Part shown: piece after piece, positions 1 to 12,377 of the stretch
How positions within the stretch are numbered: the stretch's first letter is position 1
How the letters are laid out: the number at the start of each line of letters is the position of its first letter
Assembly (NCBI GenBank): GCA_017506865.1
Contig: JAFCMP010000552.1
Location: 186,001 to 250,000 of the forward strand
Direction of reading: 5' to 3'
Source: Tribonema minus
Taxonomy: Eukaryota > Sar > Xanthophyceae > Tribonematales > Tribonemataceae
DNA length: 64,000 bases
Program-made: the position numbers and the translations under genes
Notes under the pieces: generated by a model
The model's database searches: none
What the model was told of the DNA's origin: nothing
Seen by the model: only the letters and a program-made list of their open reading frames with translations

Positions 1-141
1 CACCAAGAATGATTGCAGTTGGCACACAGCTTTGATCGACGCTGTACTAAGGCTTCTTGCGCAGCCCGTGTGCCCAACCGCACCCGCACGAAAAGCCAAC
101 CTGCAACCGCCTCCGCTCCGCTCCGCTCCACCCGCGAGCAG

Positions 142-3100
142 GATCAGCAACAGCGAGCAGCTGACTTTCCTCATGGAGAGCGTGGCGAGCGATCACACCT
201 TCATGGATGCTCAGCAGACATATGAGGCGACGCGGCTAGTGGTTGAGAGCCTTACGCTGGGGGAGGTGAATGAGGTGGCGGCGGAGATCTGCGAGCACAT
301 AACGCTGTACGGGGTGCCCGGGGGGCCGCAGCCTTCGGCGGTGGTGGCGTGCGTGCCCAGCAAGGACACGCAGGGGACTGCTCAGGTGATGCCTAGTCTG
401 CAGGTCTATTGCGGCTGTACGAGGCAGTTGCTGGGGAATGCTTTGGGAACCGCGCAGTGTATAGGGCACAATAAGAAAAAATGCCATGTGCGGAGTCCAA
501 TGACGTCGGTGCCGGCATGCGTGCTGAGGGTAGTATTGTTTGGTGAGTGAGCATGTCGCCAGTGTGTTGGCGAGCAGCAAGCGAATGTTATTTGACGGAC
601 CTTGTAGTACTCAGCACCTGCTTTAAGCTGACATACTCTGAGGCACTGCTCTTGAGCTGCACAAGCACATGCATGCGACACAGGCAACACTGAGCCAGGC
701 TCTTGCCGTACTTTTGCTCGGCCTGTCAAAGCTATCGTTTTCACTACTGTTCTGAGCACAGACCGCGATTGAGTCGCAGTGCGCATTGCAAATGGTCTCA
801 GTGCCACGCGCTTCTCTTTCAGCCTCAAGCCTGCGCTGAGTGGCCCACTTGTTGCACGCTTTGCCATTTCACAGCTGCAGCTGGACGAGGACCAGCTTGT
901 AGAGGCCATCATGGAGGGCGTGTCAGAGGAGATTGAGGAGTCGCAGGACGTGCAGGTGCCCACCTCGCTCTTCAGCCCTGAGGCGCTGGAGGCGATGATG
1001 CAGTCGGGGCACGCGCCGCGCTTTGAGTCCTTTGTGGACAAGGAGACTGCGCGCACCAAGGGCGCGGCGGCCGCTGCGCAGGACTCCGCGTTTGACGCCG
1101 CTACAGGTGCGTACATGTGTCATCTGTGCACCGTGAGAGTGAAGGGTATCGTGGCAAGTCAGGGTGATGACATGGTTTGTGATGGTGTGCGGCTCCGCGT
1201 TTGACGCCGCTACAGGTGTGTTCCTCTGTCAGGCATTCACTGTGGGAGTAGAGGCTGTCATGGCAAGGCAGCTGGATGGCACTGCAGTGCGAGCGACGGG
1301 TTTGCATACGCGGTCGTCAGTGCTCTCTTTCTGTGCACCATTTGCACCAGGCTGCTGTTTCTGTGCTTGATCAGGAGTGCGGTACCTCATGCTCCAGAGC
1401 TTCATCATCTGACTTGCCATGCAGGTCCGAGTATTTGCCTAACTTGTTTTACACCATTTTGCACTTATTTTGCGAAGTCAAGGGCAGCAATTTGATGCTT
1501 CAAATATGCTCAGTTCCCACACGTGAAATATGCTCCTCAAAGCGCAATAGCAGTCATCTCAGGCTGGTACAGGTCCACGTGTACACCTTCTGAACACCTG
1601 GCTCTGTGTGCATTGCCCATGCAGCAGCTAATGCCTGCCACCCACGTATTAACCCCCTATGACCAGTGCACAGCCTACCACGCGTCACCTCCTCCCCAGT
1701 GTCAGTCGCCCTTCAAACACCAAAGTTGTAACCTTCTTACTGCAACATATGCTACCCTCTGTCGCGTGCATGTGTGTGCGCAGGCGTGGTTCAGCGGCGG
1801 CTCAGCAACGGCGTGCGCGTCAACATGAAGCAGTCCAAGCACGAGTCGCAGCGCGCGCAGATGCGCCTCACGGTGCCGGGCGGGCGCCAGCTGGAGTCCC
1901 TCTTTGGGCGCGGCGCCGTCGCCGTGGGCGCGCGCACCATGCAGGAGGGCGGCGCATTTGCGGGGTGGGCACGGGAGCAGGTGGAGCTGTTCTGCATCGA
2001 CCACTTGGTCATGGTGACCGTGGACGCGAGCGAGGAGTTCCTCACGCTGGACTTCTCGTTCCCCACCACCAAGCTGCACGCCAGGTGGGGGACGCCTCCG
2101 CGCGCTGTCAGGGTTAGGGTTAGGGTTAGGGCTAGGGTTAGGGGAGCCATGCAGTGCTTAGGCTCAGTGCATGTACGGGGAGTGTGTCAACAGTTGCTCA
2201 GCGGCCACAGCAGCATCAGCATACAGCGAGGAATGAAGCCGCATCAATGTAGCGTGAGTATATTGAGCTGCGCTTGCTGAGCGTAGCACAGGTAGCACAG
2301 GATTTGTATAGGTGAACTGGTGAATGGCTACTCATGATGTACTGTCGTATGAGCTGTGAGTGCAGTTGCAGTTGCCGCCTGACACCATTGCGCGCTATGC
2401 ACACAGCACCGGCAGCAATAAGCTCGTGGCATCAGCATGTGGCATATGATGTACCGGTACTCTGACGCATGCAGTGCTTCCTCAACTCCACATCCTGTGT
2501 CCGGAAGGTCACCGTTCACCAACTTCATGCTGAAGTTGAGTAAATTAACTACCTCACCTCGCTATTCCCTCAATTCATCGTGCATGCCATCGCATGTGCA
2601 GGGAGGGCGTCGGGGAGGGCGATGAGCTGAGCGGATTCGAGGCAAATCCAGGAAGTTCACAATTCGACAACTTCATGTTGAAGTCATTACCTCATTTATC
2701 ACCAATCCATGCCATCGCATGTGCAGCGAGGGCGTCGCGGAGGGCAATTAGCTGAGCGGATTTGAGGCCAGGCTCAAGGAAATCCACGATTGAACCTCTT
2801 GTTGAAGTGACTTACCTCATTCCTCACCAATCCATGCCATCACACGTCCAGGGAGGGCGTTGCGGAGGGCGATGAGCTGAGCGGATTTGAGGCAGCGCTG
2901 CAGGTGGTGAACCAGATCCTGACGGGGTATGTATGGGAGGAGGACGCGCTCAACAGGGCCAAGCAGGCGTTCTACCAGCTGCACGAGGCGTCCATCAAGT
3001 CGCTGGAAGGGTCGAGCACGGAGCAGCTCATGGCACAGGTAAAGCGGCATATTTCTTTTGCAGTGCAGGTACTTGTATTCGTATCACATGCCGCTCTCAC

Positions 3101-6100
3101 GACTGGCAGGCGGGGGACGGGTGTATTGAGTTTTCGGGCAAGACATTTGGCTTGATAAGACGTTTGGCTTATCAAGCGTCTGCCTGGCATCAGCTTGCAT
3201 TTGCACTTCACATTTGCTATAAACTCGACGATGGCTTCATGGCCGCAGGTGCTGTGAAGCACCACCAAGTGCTGTCATAGGCGCCTGTTTGCTGCCGCAT
3301 GAGGCAGCCTGCTCGCTGATGCTCAGCAACGCTAATGCCAGCCTGCGTATTCCAGCAGCAATATGTTCAACCCACATCCTGTCACTACTGCTTGCGCGTG
3401 TGCATAAGCCTGTGGCGCCAGCCGCTACCGCCTGTGCTGCATGGCGCAGCGCGAGCACCGATGCTGCAAAAGCGTGCAGCGCACGTGACTCAGCGTACCT
3501 ATGGCAGCACCAACGCCCCTACCGATCGCTGCTGCGCCACACACACACACACACACACACACCCCTTGCAGATGAGCAGCAGCGACAGCCGCTTCCTGTC
3601 GGTGCCGCACTTGCGATTCTGTAGCGATGCTAGGGAAGTGTGCAGCGCACACGAGCGACACCGACGCCCCTACTGACTGCTGCTGCCACGTCGCCCTCCC
3701 CCCGCTCCGCAGATGAGCAGCGGCGACAGCCGCTTCCTGTCGGTGCCGCACGAGGCGGTGCGTGCGCTGACACTGGAGCAGGTGCGCGAGGCCGTCATGT
3801 CGCAGCTCACCACGGACGCTATGGAGGTGTCGCTGGCGGGCGACTTTGAGCTTGCCGAGGGGGAGCGTCTCATGTTGCAGTACCTGGGGACGGTGCCCGC
3901 GGGGCGCAGGACGGCGGAGACGCGCGCGCAGGCGGAGGACATCCCCGCCGCGGAGGCTGCGGATGCCAGGTGAGCGCTAACGCGGTTGTGGTGGTATGTA
4001 GGTATGGTGACAGACAAAAGGCCACATATATGGCACGCGTGCCATGGACCGGTGTCAAGGTCACAGCCTTCACCCGTAGCGGCTCCAACTTCAACTCATT
4101 GTTCGCTGCATTGCTTGCAGCACTCTTCAAATGGTCTGCAAATGGTGCACCGCTTCGCAATGCAGTGTTTGCTGTTCTCAGGACACGGTGCTCCGTGCTG
4201 CGGCCGCACTTCTGTGTTGACGGTAGTTTCATGGAAACGAATCAAAAGATCGTAGAGCTCTAGGTGACAAAGGATGGTTAGCCGCAAGTGCCTTCCACCA
4301 AAAAACGTGCTATCGCTTCGCCACCAGGTCTCAAGTAGATGCATTAATCAGGGGCGACATATCATGCTGCCTGCCCCGTTGTTCTGTTTCAACACACACC
4401 CATCTTCAGGTCTCTCAGGACTATGTAGGAGTTTGCTGTCAATGCAGGCCAATGATTGTATTACCATGACAGCTAGCAATAAGATCAGCACAATGCCCGT
4501 GTGTCTTGCTCATGAATCGCCGCCAGTCATGCACGCCTAACTTGCAGAGTCCCCTGCATGTACCTGTAACAGTTCTCATTTCAAGACGGCATATTTGCAT
4601 GCGGAGCTCGCTCGCATACCATCCTACCCATGTGACCCCCCCCCCAAAAAAGAAAGCCCCCTGCATGCATTTGATATCATTTCAAGACGGAGCATGTTTG
4701 CATGCAGAGCTCGCTCACATACCATCCTACCCCATGTGTCCCCCCCCCCCTGCAGCCGGCACATCGACGTTCACCTTCAGGACAGCGATGACAGGGCCGT
4801 GGCCTACGTATCGGGCCTGTGTCCCAACAAGTGGGGTGTGATGAGGGGCGGCAAGACGCTCCTCAACGTTTACCAGGAGCTCGAGCCGAGCCCGTCCAAG
4901 GACGCGGCACAGAGGCGCGAGCACCCCCTGTTCCCCTCTGTGGCGCTGGCTCTGCTCAAGGAGGTGAGCGTTTCAATGCACTGATATGCAGTTGCTATTG
5001 TGTCTGCATATAAGCTACTTTGTGTGTTTACAATTTGGGTTAGGTAGGCCGGCGTCCTGGCAAAAGATAATGTGTCAAACAATCATGTTGGTCCAGAAGG
5101 CACCCTCCCTCTGAACGCAAGCACATTGCATTCATAATCTTCTTGCAAGTTCATCGCATTCATTAAAATGCATTCAAGGCTCAAGTAGGCGCACGCGTAT
5201 CACCCTTCGCAACATGTTAGTTCTGTGACATGTTCATATTCTCACGCAAGCCGCCCTGTACCCTTGTTGCCTGCGCAGGTCATCAACCGGCGTCTGTTCA
5301 GCACAGTCCGCGAGCAGATGCGGCTCACTTATGATGCCAATTTCCATCTTACAAGGTGTGTGGCTGGTGTTCCTTTGTTATGAGTGTCGGCGATATGCAC
5401 ATTTGAACGGTAATGCAGTGCTGCTGCTTGCGACAACGGTTTGTAGCAGCAACAGGTGCAGCTGCAGAGTTAGGGTTATGGTTAGGGTTAAGCTCTGTGA
5501 CCGCTGTTCGTAACATATGTGCATGGCGAATCGCTGTTAAAATTGCAAGTGTAGTGCTGAACAATTGCTGTTTCGAATGCAGGCCCATCGGTATCACGTA
5601 TGTCTCACGTATGTTTGTAGCACATATGTGCTGTACATGCACATGGACAGCATATTGTGAACACGGTGCTGCCAACGGCACCGCATGCCTGCCGCCTTGA
5701 AGTTGATGAACTTGAGCTCGTCTGTGGCGCTTGACCACATCTGTGATCATTCACCTTTAGTGGCTCATTCATCTCCAAATGCCCCCGCTTTGTGCAGCTA
5801 CGAGCGCCTTCAGGGCAGCTGGTATCTGGTGACAGTTACCGCCAACCCCTCCAAGGCGCGGGCGGCATTAGAGGCATGCAAGGACACTCTGTGTGACCTC
5901 ACCACATCCGCTCCCATCACGTATGACAACGTGGAAAGCGCCAAGCGGGTGCTGATCAACAGGTATGTTTCCGGGCAATGCGGTGATGACATCTCCTGTG
6001 TTGCAGGTAGTCAGCTCCTGATGGTTTTCCAGACGGTATTTTAAGTGCAATCGGACTCTCGGACTTGCACAATGCTTGTACATAGTTGAACTATTGGATT

Positions 6101-7277
6101 CACTCAGCAGTATGCAAGCACAGAATGCAAAGTAGTACCCAGCTGTGTGGCTTTTACTGTGGTCTGTCCTGTGATGCTGACTTCGCTTCTGAATGACTCA
6201 GTGCTTCAAACGTCACAACAGTGCCTTGCTGCTTCTCATCGATGCAAGTTCAGAGCGCAAACAAGCCCACATGTTCACCACAACCCTCACCACCCAGTGT
6301 GCATATCTTGTCGCAAAGTTATACGATGAATCTATCAGCTAAACGACATTTTACACTGCCTCATAACCTGTATATGCGTGGTGGTTTGCTACGCGCGCAG
6401 GCACGAGGCCGACATGCGCACCAACCAGTACTGGTGCGAGCTGATGGGGGGGCTTCAGGGGGACGGGACCCCCCAGAAGGACATGAGCTGCGTACGCGAG
6501 TATGCCGCCGTGGTCAACAGCGTCACGGCACACGACTTGCAGCTGCTGCTCAGCACGCTCACCATCGGCCGGGTACGTTGTGTCGTGAGAGGTGTCTTGC
6601 GCACTTGCATGGACGTCCTGGGTGTTGTCAGCCACGCTGTTGGGATGATAAAACTGCCGGCATTGCATGCTGCTTCGCATTCCATGCGAGTCCTGGGTGT
6701 TGTCAGCCACGCTGCGCTGGGATGATAAAACTGCCGGCATTGCATGCTGCAGCGCTTCAGGTTGCAACCAAACTGCATCAGCTACATGCATTTGGCCGTG
6801 CCGTTCGCAATTAATTTTGTCGCACGAGCGTCATGGTGCAGTAAGAGGTGCCAATGCAACAAGCTTTGTGTTGCAAGGCAAGTCACACATGTTAGTGGCA
6901 TGTTGCGCGAATGACGTGGACCAGCTACAGCCATTGCATTTCATTGTATGATGACATTTGTTGCCGAATGACGGATGGCCTCTGAGATCGATCATGCTGG
7001 TTCTGCCTCTCACTGCATGTGCGCCAGCTAGCAGTTTGACATCCGCAAAATCAGATTGCCATCAACTACCGTCACACCTCGCAGCGATTTGACTCACGTG
7101 CTTTTGCATGTCTGCATCGGTGCTGCGTTCACTTCTCAGGACGACATGTACTCATGCATCGGCATCAGCGGCATGCTGCCGGGCACTGCTGCCGCCGCCG
7201 CTGCCACCGCAGCCACCACCACAACGGCAGCCAGTGCGCCGGTAGCAAGCAGCACAGCGTTGCGCTCCAAGCTATGA
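142..7277 (+). CDS. SPP: Plastid stromal processing peptidase (M16 family), C-terminal part, 10 exons, 5' partial
   Basis: Exons: 142-385, 875-1106, 1784-2084, 2852-3038, 3713-3969, 4756-4963, 5279-5355, 5798-5962, 6401-6572, 7140-7277 (stop TGA). All introns are GT-AG and every phase agrees; the exons total 1,981 nt, one leftover base plus 659 codons and a stop. The product matches the C-terminal two thirds of plant-type stromal processing peptidase, an M16 metalloprotease that removes transit peptides from imported plastid proteins. Recognisable blocks are RRLSNGVRVN, REQVELFCIDHL, WEEDALNRAKQ, VREAVMSQLTTDAMEVSLAGDF, HPLFPSVALALLKEVINRRL, LTYDANFHL, AKRVLINRHEADMRTNQYW and DDMYSCIGISG. The N-terminal HXXEH zinc-site half would lie left of the window, so catalytic residues cannot be checked. 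The C-terminus is an Ala/Thr-rich tail. It converges on the UBE2Z-type gene, with 409 bp between the two stops. The function follows from family resemblance and is firm; the exact start of the first visible exon is inferred. Confidence 0.92.
1086..1223 (+). repeat. Tandem duplication of an exon end with its splice donor (SPP exon 2)
   Basis: The sequence around the SPP exon 2 donor (about 1086-1114, donor after 1106) recurs 109 bp downstream (about 1195-1223, donor-like GT after 1215). Both copies keep the same exon tail followed by a GT. Use of the second donor would add 109 nt and shift the frame, so the first is taken as authentic. Confidence 0.85.
2111..2144 (+). repeat. Telomere-type repeat in SPP intron 3
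   Basis: Five GGGTTA-type units with one GGGCTA variant, starting 27 bp after the donor of exon 3. Confidence 0.9.
2525..2905 (+). repeat. Three tandem copies of intron 3' end plus exon start (SPP exon 4)
   Basis: Three copies of a 125-bp unit each contain a pyrimidine-containing intron end, a CAG acceptor and the first 40 or so bases of exon 4. The acceptor G falls at 2601, 2726 and 2851, exactly 125 bp apart. The last copy continues into the conserved coding sequence and is used in the model. The middle copy has an in-frame TAG a few codons in. The first stays open for a stretch. Confidence 0.88.
3470..3760 (+). repeat. Tandem duplication of intron 3' end plus exon start (SPP exon 5)
   Basis: The acceptor and start of exon 5 (AG at 3711-3712, then ATGAGCAGCGGCGAC) are preceded 141 bp upstream by a near copy (AG at 3570-3571, then ATGAGCAGCAGCGAC). 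The duplicated exon start keeps about 45 bases of coding similarity before diverging. An (AC)n microsatellite at about 3540-3562 precedes the upstream copy. Confidence 0.85.
4577..4755 (+). repeat. Tandem duplication of the intron 3' end next to SPP exon 6
   Basis: A block of about 70 bp beginning CATTTCAAGACGG at 4577 recurs at 4678, offset 101 bp. Both copies end in a run of nine or more C. The second copy runs directly into the TGCAG acceptor of exon 6 (exon from 4756), so its poly-C serves as the polypyrimidine tract. Confidence 0.85.
6607..6752 (+). repeat. Tandem duplication inside the last SPP intron
   Basis: About 67 bp beginning near 6607 and containing GTCCTGGGTGTTGTCAGCC recur near 6682 with few differences. 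The pair starts about 35 bp inside the intron from the donor of exon 9 (exon end 6572). Confidence 0.85.
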
Positions 7278-7686
7278 GAAGTCGAGGTTCTGTGGTCGTA
7301 TTTACAGCGCCAGCTTCAAGTTTTAAGGTAGAAGCGCCTGCACACGCGCTGCTGGTGTCAGCGCGTGTGCCGGCAGCAGCGGGCGTCACGACATGTGCAT
7401 AACACACAAGACACACCTCTCTCTTCGCTACCGCTGCGCGCTGCCGTCGTTCTGCGCCTGCCTGCCTGCCGCTGCCTGCCACACTTGTGTGTGTGTGTGT
7501 GAACATACGTACATGGTCTTCTACTACTACAGACATGATGAGGCGGATGCCTTTGAGTCGCCTGACTGCCATGGAAGTGGCTAGCTAGGCTCACACTCTC
7601 GCTCTCTGGTTCCGAATGCGCTGACTCTAACACTAAGCCGGGCTGCGGTGCGACTTGCTCCCAAGGCCTCCGCTGCCACTTCAACT
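7278..7686. other. Intergenic region between convergent genes
   Basis: This holds the 3' flanks of the SPP gene (+) and the UBE2Z-type gene (-). It contains a short (GT)n tract at about 7484-7500 and AAGTTGAAG-type motifs. I see no convincing coding sequence or polyadenylation signal. Confidence 0.7.
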
Positions 7687-10600
7687 TCAACTTGTCGCCA
7701 GCGTCCGCTCCAGTTGCCTGATGCGTTCCAGAGTAGCTGCGTACTGAAACCGCCCGCGCTTGTCACCGAAGGGGTCCACCATCGCCGCTCCGTCGCGGTG
7801 CAAGTTGGCCGTGCAGACCATTTCGTAGTGCTCCTTGAACGTGATGAAGAGGTCCTGCAAAGGCGATGTGATTTGGCAAAGCAATTAGTCAGCATGCAGT
7901 GCAGCGGCAAAACAGGTAGTGCGCATTATTTAGCGTGCGGGTCAGAGGCTAGAGACGTGCAGGCAGATACTTTGCAGGCCATGACACCAAGAGCAGTATG
8001 CTCAGTGCCTCGCAAATGTAATACACATGGCAAAGCGGGGCTGCCAGCAACGCAATAATCAGGCAGTATCGCCGCGCGTTATGCACAGCAACATACCATC
8101 TTTTGGCGCAGCAAGTTGCTCCATCTTGTGTCAGACAACAGCAAGGCAACGCTTCTCTCATCAGCACAAGGCAATGAATAATTGGTTAATGATGTGGGTA
8201 CATATGCTGCCTGCAATGTTTTGAATCAGCGCATGCATGCTGATCTGCACACAGGGGGCGCAGCTGTCAGCAGCACGACTGCCCCAAAACTCCCCACCCT
8301 ATTACGATTGCTCATCAGCACAGCGACGCCCCGCTATTTAAGTTGAAGAACACTCATTGCTTCTGCAACTGAGTGGAGTGTGACATGCCCAACTCACAAG
8401 AATACTGAAGTATACTTCGAGGTATGTAGGTTAGGAGAAATGAATTCACAAGTGTTTTATCAGTCACCTGCACAACAGAGCGAAGCGGCGGCGGCATGAG
8501 CCTGTGCTGCGGGCCGTCCTGAGCCATGTCCACCACTGCCACGCGCAGCGTCTCGTGCCTGATGCAGTCGCTGTAGTTGGTCACATCGCGCATGTCGCTG
8601 GGCGGTTTTTCAAAGCCGGGCTCGAGGTGGTACGGCCGGTCGCACAGGAGGCTCTGCACGTCAAAAACAAAAAGCCATGCGCGTAGTGTTAGTAGAGGCG
8701 CGCAGCACAAGGACAGGGGATGGCACATCATCAGCGCGTGAACAGCCGCGCCGCAGTAGTGTTTGGCATGATGTGCTTTCTGGCATTGACGCGCGAGCCG
8801 CACGCTGGCAAAGCATGCATTAATTAACACATCCAGAAGAAAAAGTGGCGGCCTGGTCTGTTTGCCAATCATGATAGTGATACACTTGAGAGAGTCTAAA
8901 GTGTCGCCGCGGAGTTGCGCTGAGTTCATCCCGGTATGGGGAGAGTGCAATTAGTGCTACCGAATTGCCCAAAGCGCTTCAGTTGTTGCAGCTACACGCG
9001 GCAGCACAAACTGGTGCCACAACCCTAACCCTAACCCTAACCCGAACCCGAACCCTCGGCAGCAACAGACCAGCGTGCATCGTCAGGATGCCTGTGAATG
9101 GAGCGTCGCGTAGGCGCAAACCCACAACATATTTGCTAACGATGAACTTCAACTCATGCACCTTGCGTGTTTTGCATTTGCGGTTCACAGACAATAGCTC
9201 ACAGCCAATAGCTACGCACAGAGAGAGCGTGAGAGTCGGTGCATGCGGGCGTGGTGCCGTAAATTTCTAGACTACTGCTCACCGCCTATGTTCAATGACT
9301 ACATGGCCGGTTCGCATGTACCACATTAAGAAATGAAGTGTACAGAAATACATTAATGCTGGCATGTCCAGTGGTCAGGTGCTTGAATGCGACAACGGCA
9401 AACTCTCTGAACACTTGTGGGAGTACATTGGTTTTTGTGCAAGCATGCACTCAATAGACGACTGCACACAAACGAATGACAAGAACCTGTATTGCGCAGA
9501 GACCAGTAAGTGTGCTGACCTGTATAGATAGCAGCACGCTGCTGAGCGTCATCGATGGCAGCCAGCCAGGACCCTGTCGTACAGTCAGTCGCCATTGCAC
9601 CAGAGCACATAATCAGTGCAAGGCAGTAATGTCAAGGGGGCACAACCACACTTTCACATGTAGCTGTAAACACCGCATTAGCATCAATAACGCAGCGCAC
9701 GCTTTTTGAAAAACGGTCATCACTGACAGGAGTCAGTCGTGTGCGTCATCGCAGGAGACTGCTTTCACCAGCGATTCGCCGTTCAGGTAGGGTCGAATTC
9801 TGGCTAGAACAAGTTTGAAGGATATAAGAATTGAGATCAACCCTAGCACTACTCCTACCCCTCTCCAGGAGTGATTGGCAGTAAGACTGTCATAGACGTA
9901 TGCAGAGGTGATGCGTCCAGCAATAACATGCGGCGTGCTGTGAGGCGCAGTGGCGCCCTGGATGCTCAACAACCTTTCATTAGCTAGCAATTATCGAGCG
10001 CAAAGATTTTTCAAATCGGGCACACCATCATTGATTCCGAAACAACACTCCGTCCAGCTATCAATGTCATCCTGAGCGAAAAAAACTTGAGTGCAGTGCC
10101 AGTCATCATGAATTCTAAAACTCGGACTCTAGTCAGCTAACAATATGAGAGTATTGATCAAAGTGCTGGAAGTGACACTCCCGCCCTCCGCCCAGGCTCT
10201 CACCATTGACATCATACAGTGGCATCAAAACAGCAGTGCTCACCTGCCAGGTGCCCAGGATTGAGAGGCAGACCTTGCCGTTCCTGCACATGGCAGAGCA
10301 GTACAAGCGCGGGACAACGAACATTCAGACTGTAGTAGTGGCGGTACCTGGGGTAGCATTGAGCAGCAGCTGCAACAGACATGCGTTGAAGGTGCCATGG
10401 CAGCGAGAAGCGATGGTATCGGTGAGGAGGCAGCGGTTATTAGAAGCCATATGTAGAGTGCTTTAGTAGCCTACGTACACGCACAAGCGGCGCATGCAAC
10501 CAGCGCAATACTATTCACAGGCACTTGTGGCACGGCAGTGAGTGCATGGCATCCATTTGGAACATGCTACTTGATGACTACTGCACTACATGTCTCGCTT

Positions 10601-12377
10601 TGCCTCACAAGGCACGGCGTCGGGTGGTCATAAACAATGCGCTCACGACTAGACATGGCTCGACAAAACTCAGTAGGACACGTATGGACTCTACTCACTC
10701 TGCAGAGCTTGTTTGCCCATACAAGGTCCTTACAAGCGCGGGAAGCAGTGACACTGATGAATGCTGACGTGCTGGCACATTGCAACACGGCCTAAACCAA
10801 AGCAGCGAGCAGCAATGCGAGCCTACAGGTGTACAAATGCTGACATTCACACGTAACACGTTCTGATGCAGTCGCCGCTGTGTCACTGGACCCAGTAATA
10901 CAGCTGCTAAGTGAGAACTGTACAACATGAAGTTGAATGATAGCACCGACATCATCACCCACCCCCCTCAGATGCGGCCACTCACTTGTAGAGGTTAGGA
11001 CCGAAGCGCACGGTACCGGCCCCTGTGGTCATGAGCCGGACCTTCAGAGGCGCATGGGGGTAGTTGTCTGGCGCCTGCGGCAGCAGTTGCGCGCGCAAGC
11101 AGCCACAGCCATGAGCAGTGCGCGCACAGCGCATGAGCGGGAGCATCGGCGTCAGAGACACATATGCACACATGCTGTAATATAACGTGTTGAAGCAAGC
11201 GGTCAAGGCGCCTGCAAATGCTTTGAGACGAAATGGAAGCTGCACTGCGTCACCCAGGACTTGTAGGTACACGATGTACTGGGACAGCAGGATGGGGCTT
11301 CGACTCGACACTTCAGTAAGTCTTGTTAGACGTCATAGGTGCAAGAAAGCTGCAGGGCAGCAGCAGCAGCGACAGCAGCGGCGGCGACGCTGGCTGCAGC
11401 AGCCGCGGCAGCAACAACACCACAGGAGGCGGTCACCTGCAGTATGAAGTAGAAAAAGCCGCCCTCGTACGGCGTATCGTCCGGTCCCACCACCAGCCCA
11501 TGCACCAGCGTGGCGTTCTGCTCGTCGAGAGCCACAAATATGCCCGGCAGCGGCAGGCGCATGACGGCCCTGAGATCTGTCATGAGGCGCTTCATGCACT
11601 CCCGCGTTGGGGCTCCTTGCTCCTTCTCCTTGGGCTGCCAGCTGTCGCGCTGCGATGACACTGCTGCCGCCGCCGTTGCTGCAGCGGGGCGTAGGAGGGG
11701 AGCGCACAGCGTTGATGAGTGGGCTTTGCGGGAACGACTCGTGCCGCTGCAACAGAGTCGCGAACCGCTACACGAGGTCGTGGTGCTCTGTGGAGTGATG
11801 GCTGGTAGTGCATTGCCTGTGATGGCATCGCAAGAACTCTCGCCATTATATACTGCTCGTATCATGAACTGAAGCACTCACGATTCTCACAACTCACAAG
11901 CGTGGCTGCCAATTACTGACATCGCTGCGAGCGTCGCTCTGGGCGACTATCAGTTGTACACGATAGACGTCGTGTTGCCGAGCACAATACTGCTCCCCAA
12001 GGAACCGCAAATGTGCTTCTATACACAAACTAAGACATAACGTACAACCTGGACCGCCGCAATGATCTTGCTGGTGTGTTGCCATCGGCTCAAAGGTGCT
12101 ATATGCTGCTGCTGGATCACTGAAATAGAGCAGGCTTTGAAAGTATATTGTTTCACGCTTTAAAGACGGCAGAAGAATTGTCATCCTATGCAGACGGGCA
12201 CTGCGCTAGGCTGGAGGTATAGGCAGCGTCAGCATAGTTTTTACCTTGCAAGGGGGCGTTTGCTTCTCCTCCCTCAGCTGCTTCATCGCCTGACAACGGC
12301 AGCAGCTCCGGCACAAAATCTTGGTCGTCAGCCGCAGCCGCAGCAGCTGTTGCACCACCGCCTGTCTTTTGCTCCAT
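7687..12377 (-). CDS. UBE2Z: Ubiquitin-conjugating enzyme E2 of the UBE2Z (USE1) type, 7 exons, complete
   Basis: Exons in coding order (minus strand): 12377-12245, 11678-11437, 11074-10986, 10283-10244, 9573-9520, 8653-8468, 7854-7687 (stop TGA 7689-7687). All junctions are GT-AG and phases agree, giving about 303 residues. The protein carries the E2 core: PPGIF-like LPLPGIFVALDEQ, GPDDTPYEGGFFYF, APLKVRLMTTG, then the active-site segment NGKVCLSILGTW with the catalytic Cys at about residue 160, the short 18-codon exon with the conserved Trp and SSVLLSIQ, and the UBE2Z-specific C-terminal part (EPGFEKP, YSDCIRHETLRVAVVDM, DPFGDKRGRFQY). UBE2Z-class E2s accept ubiquitin from the UBA6 E1. The N-terminus is Ala/Asp/Glu-rich and poorly conserved. 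An in-frame ATG at 12428 could be the start instead. The first intron acceptor was chosen by phase. Confidence 0.92.
9021..9056 (-). repeat. Telomere-type repeat in a UBE2Z intron
   Basis: CCCTAA units grading into CCCGAA variants on the plus strand, which are TTAGGG units on the gene's coding strand, as in the other arrays in the left-flank genes. Confidence 0.9.

Noticed and set aside
1791..2150. Protein frames with VRVRVR or LTLTLT runs
   Set aside because: They translate telomere-type repeats in introns.
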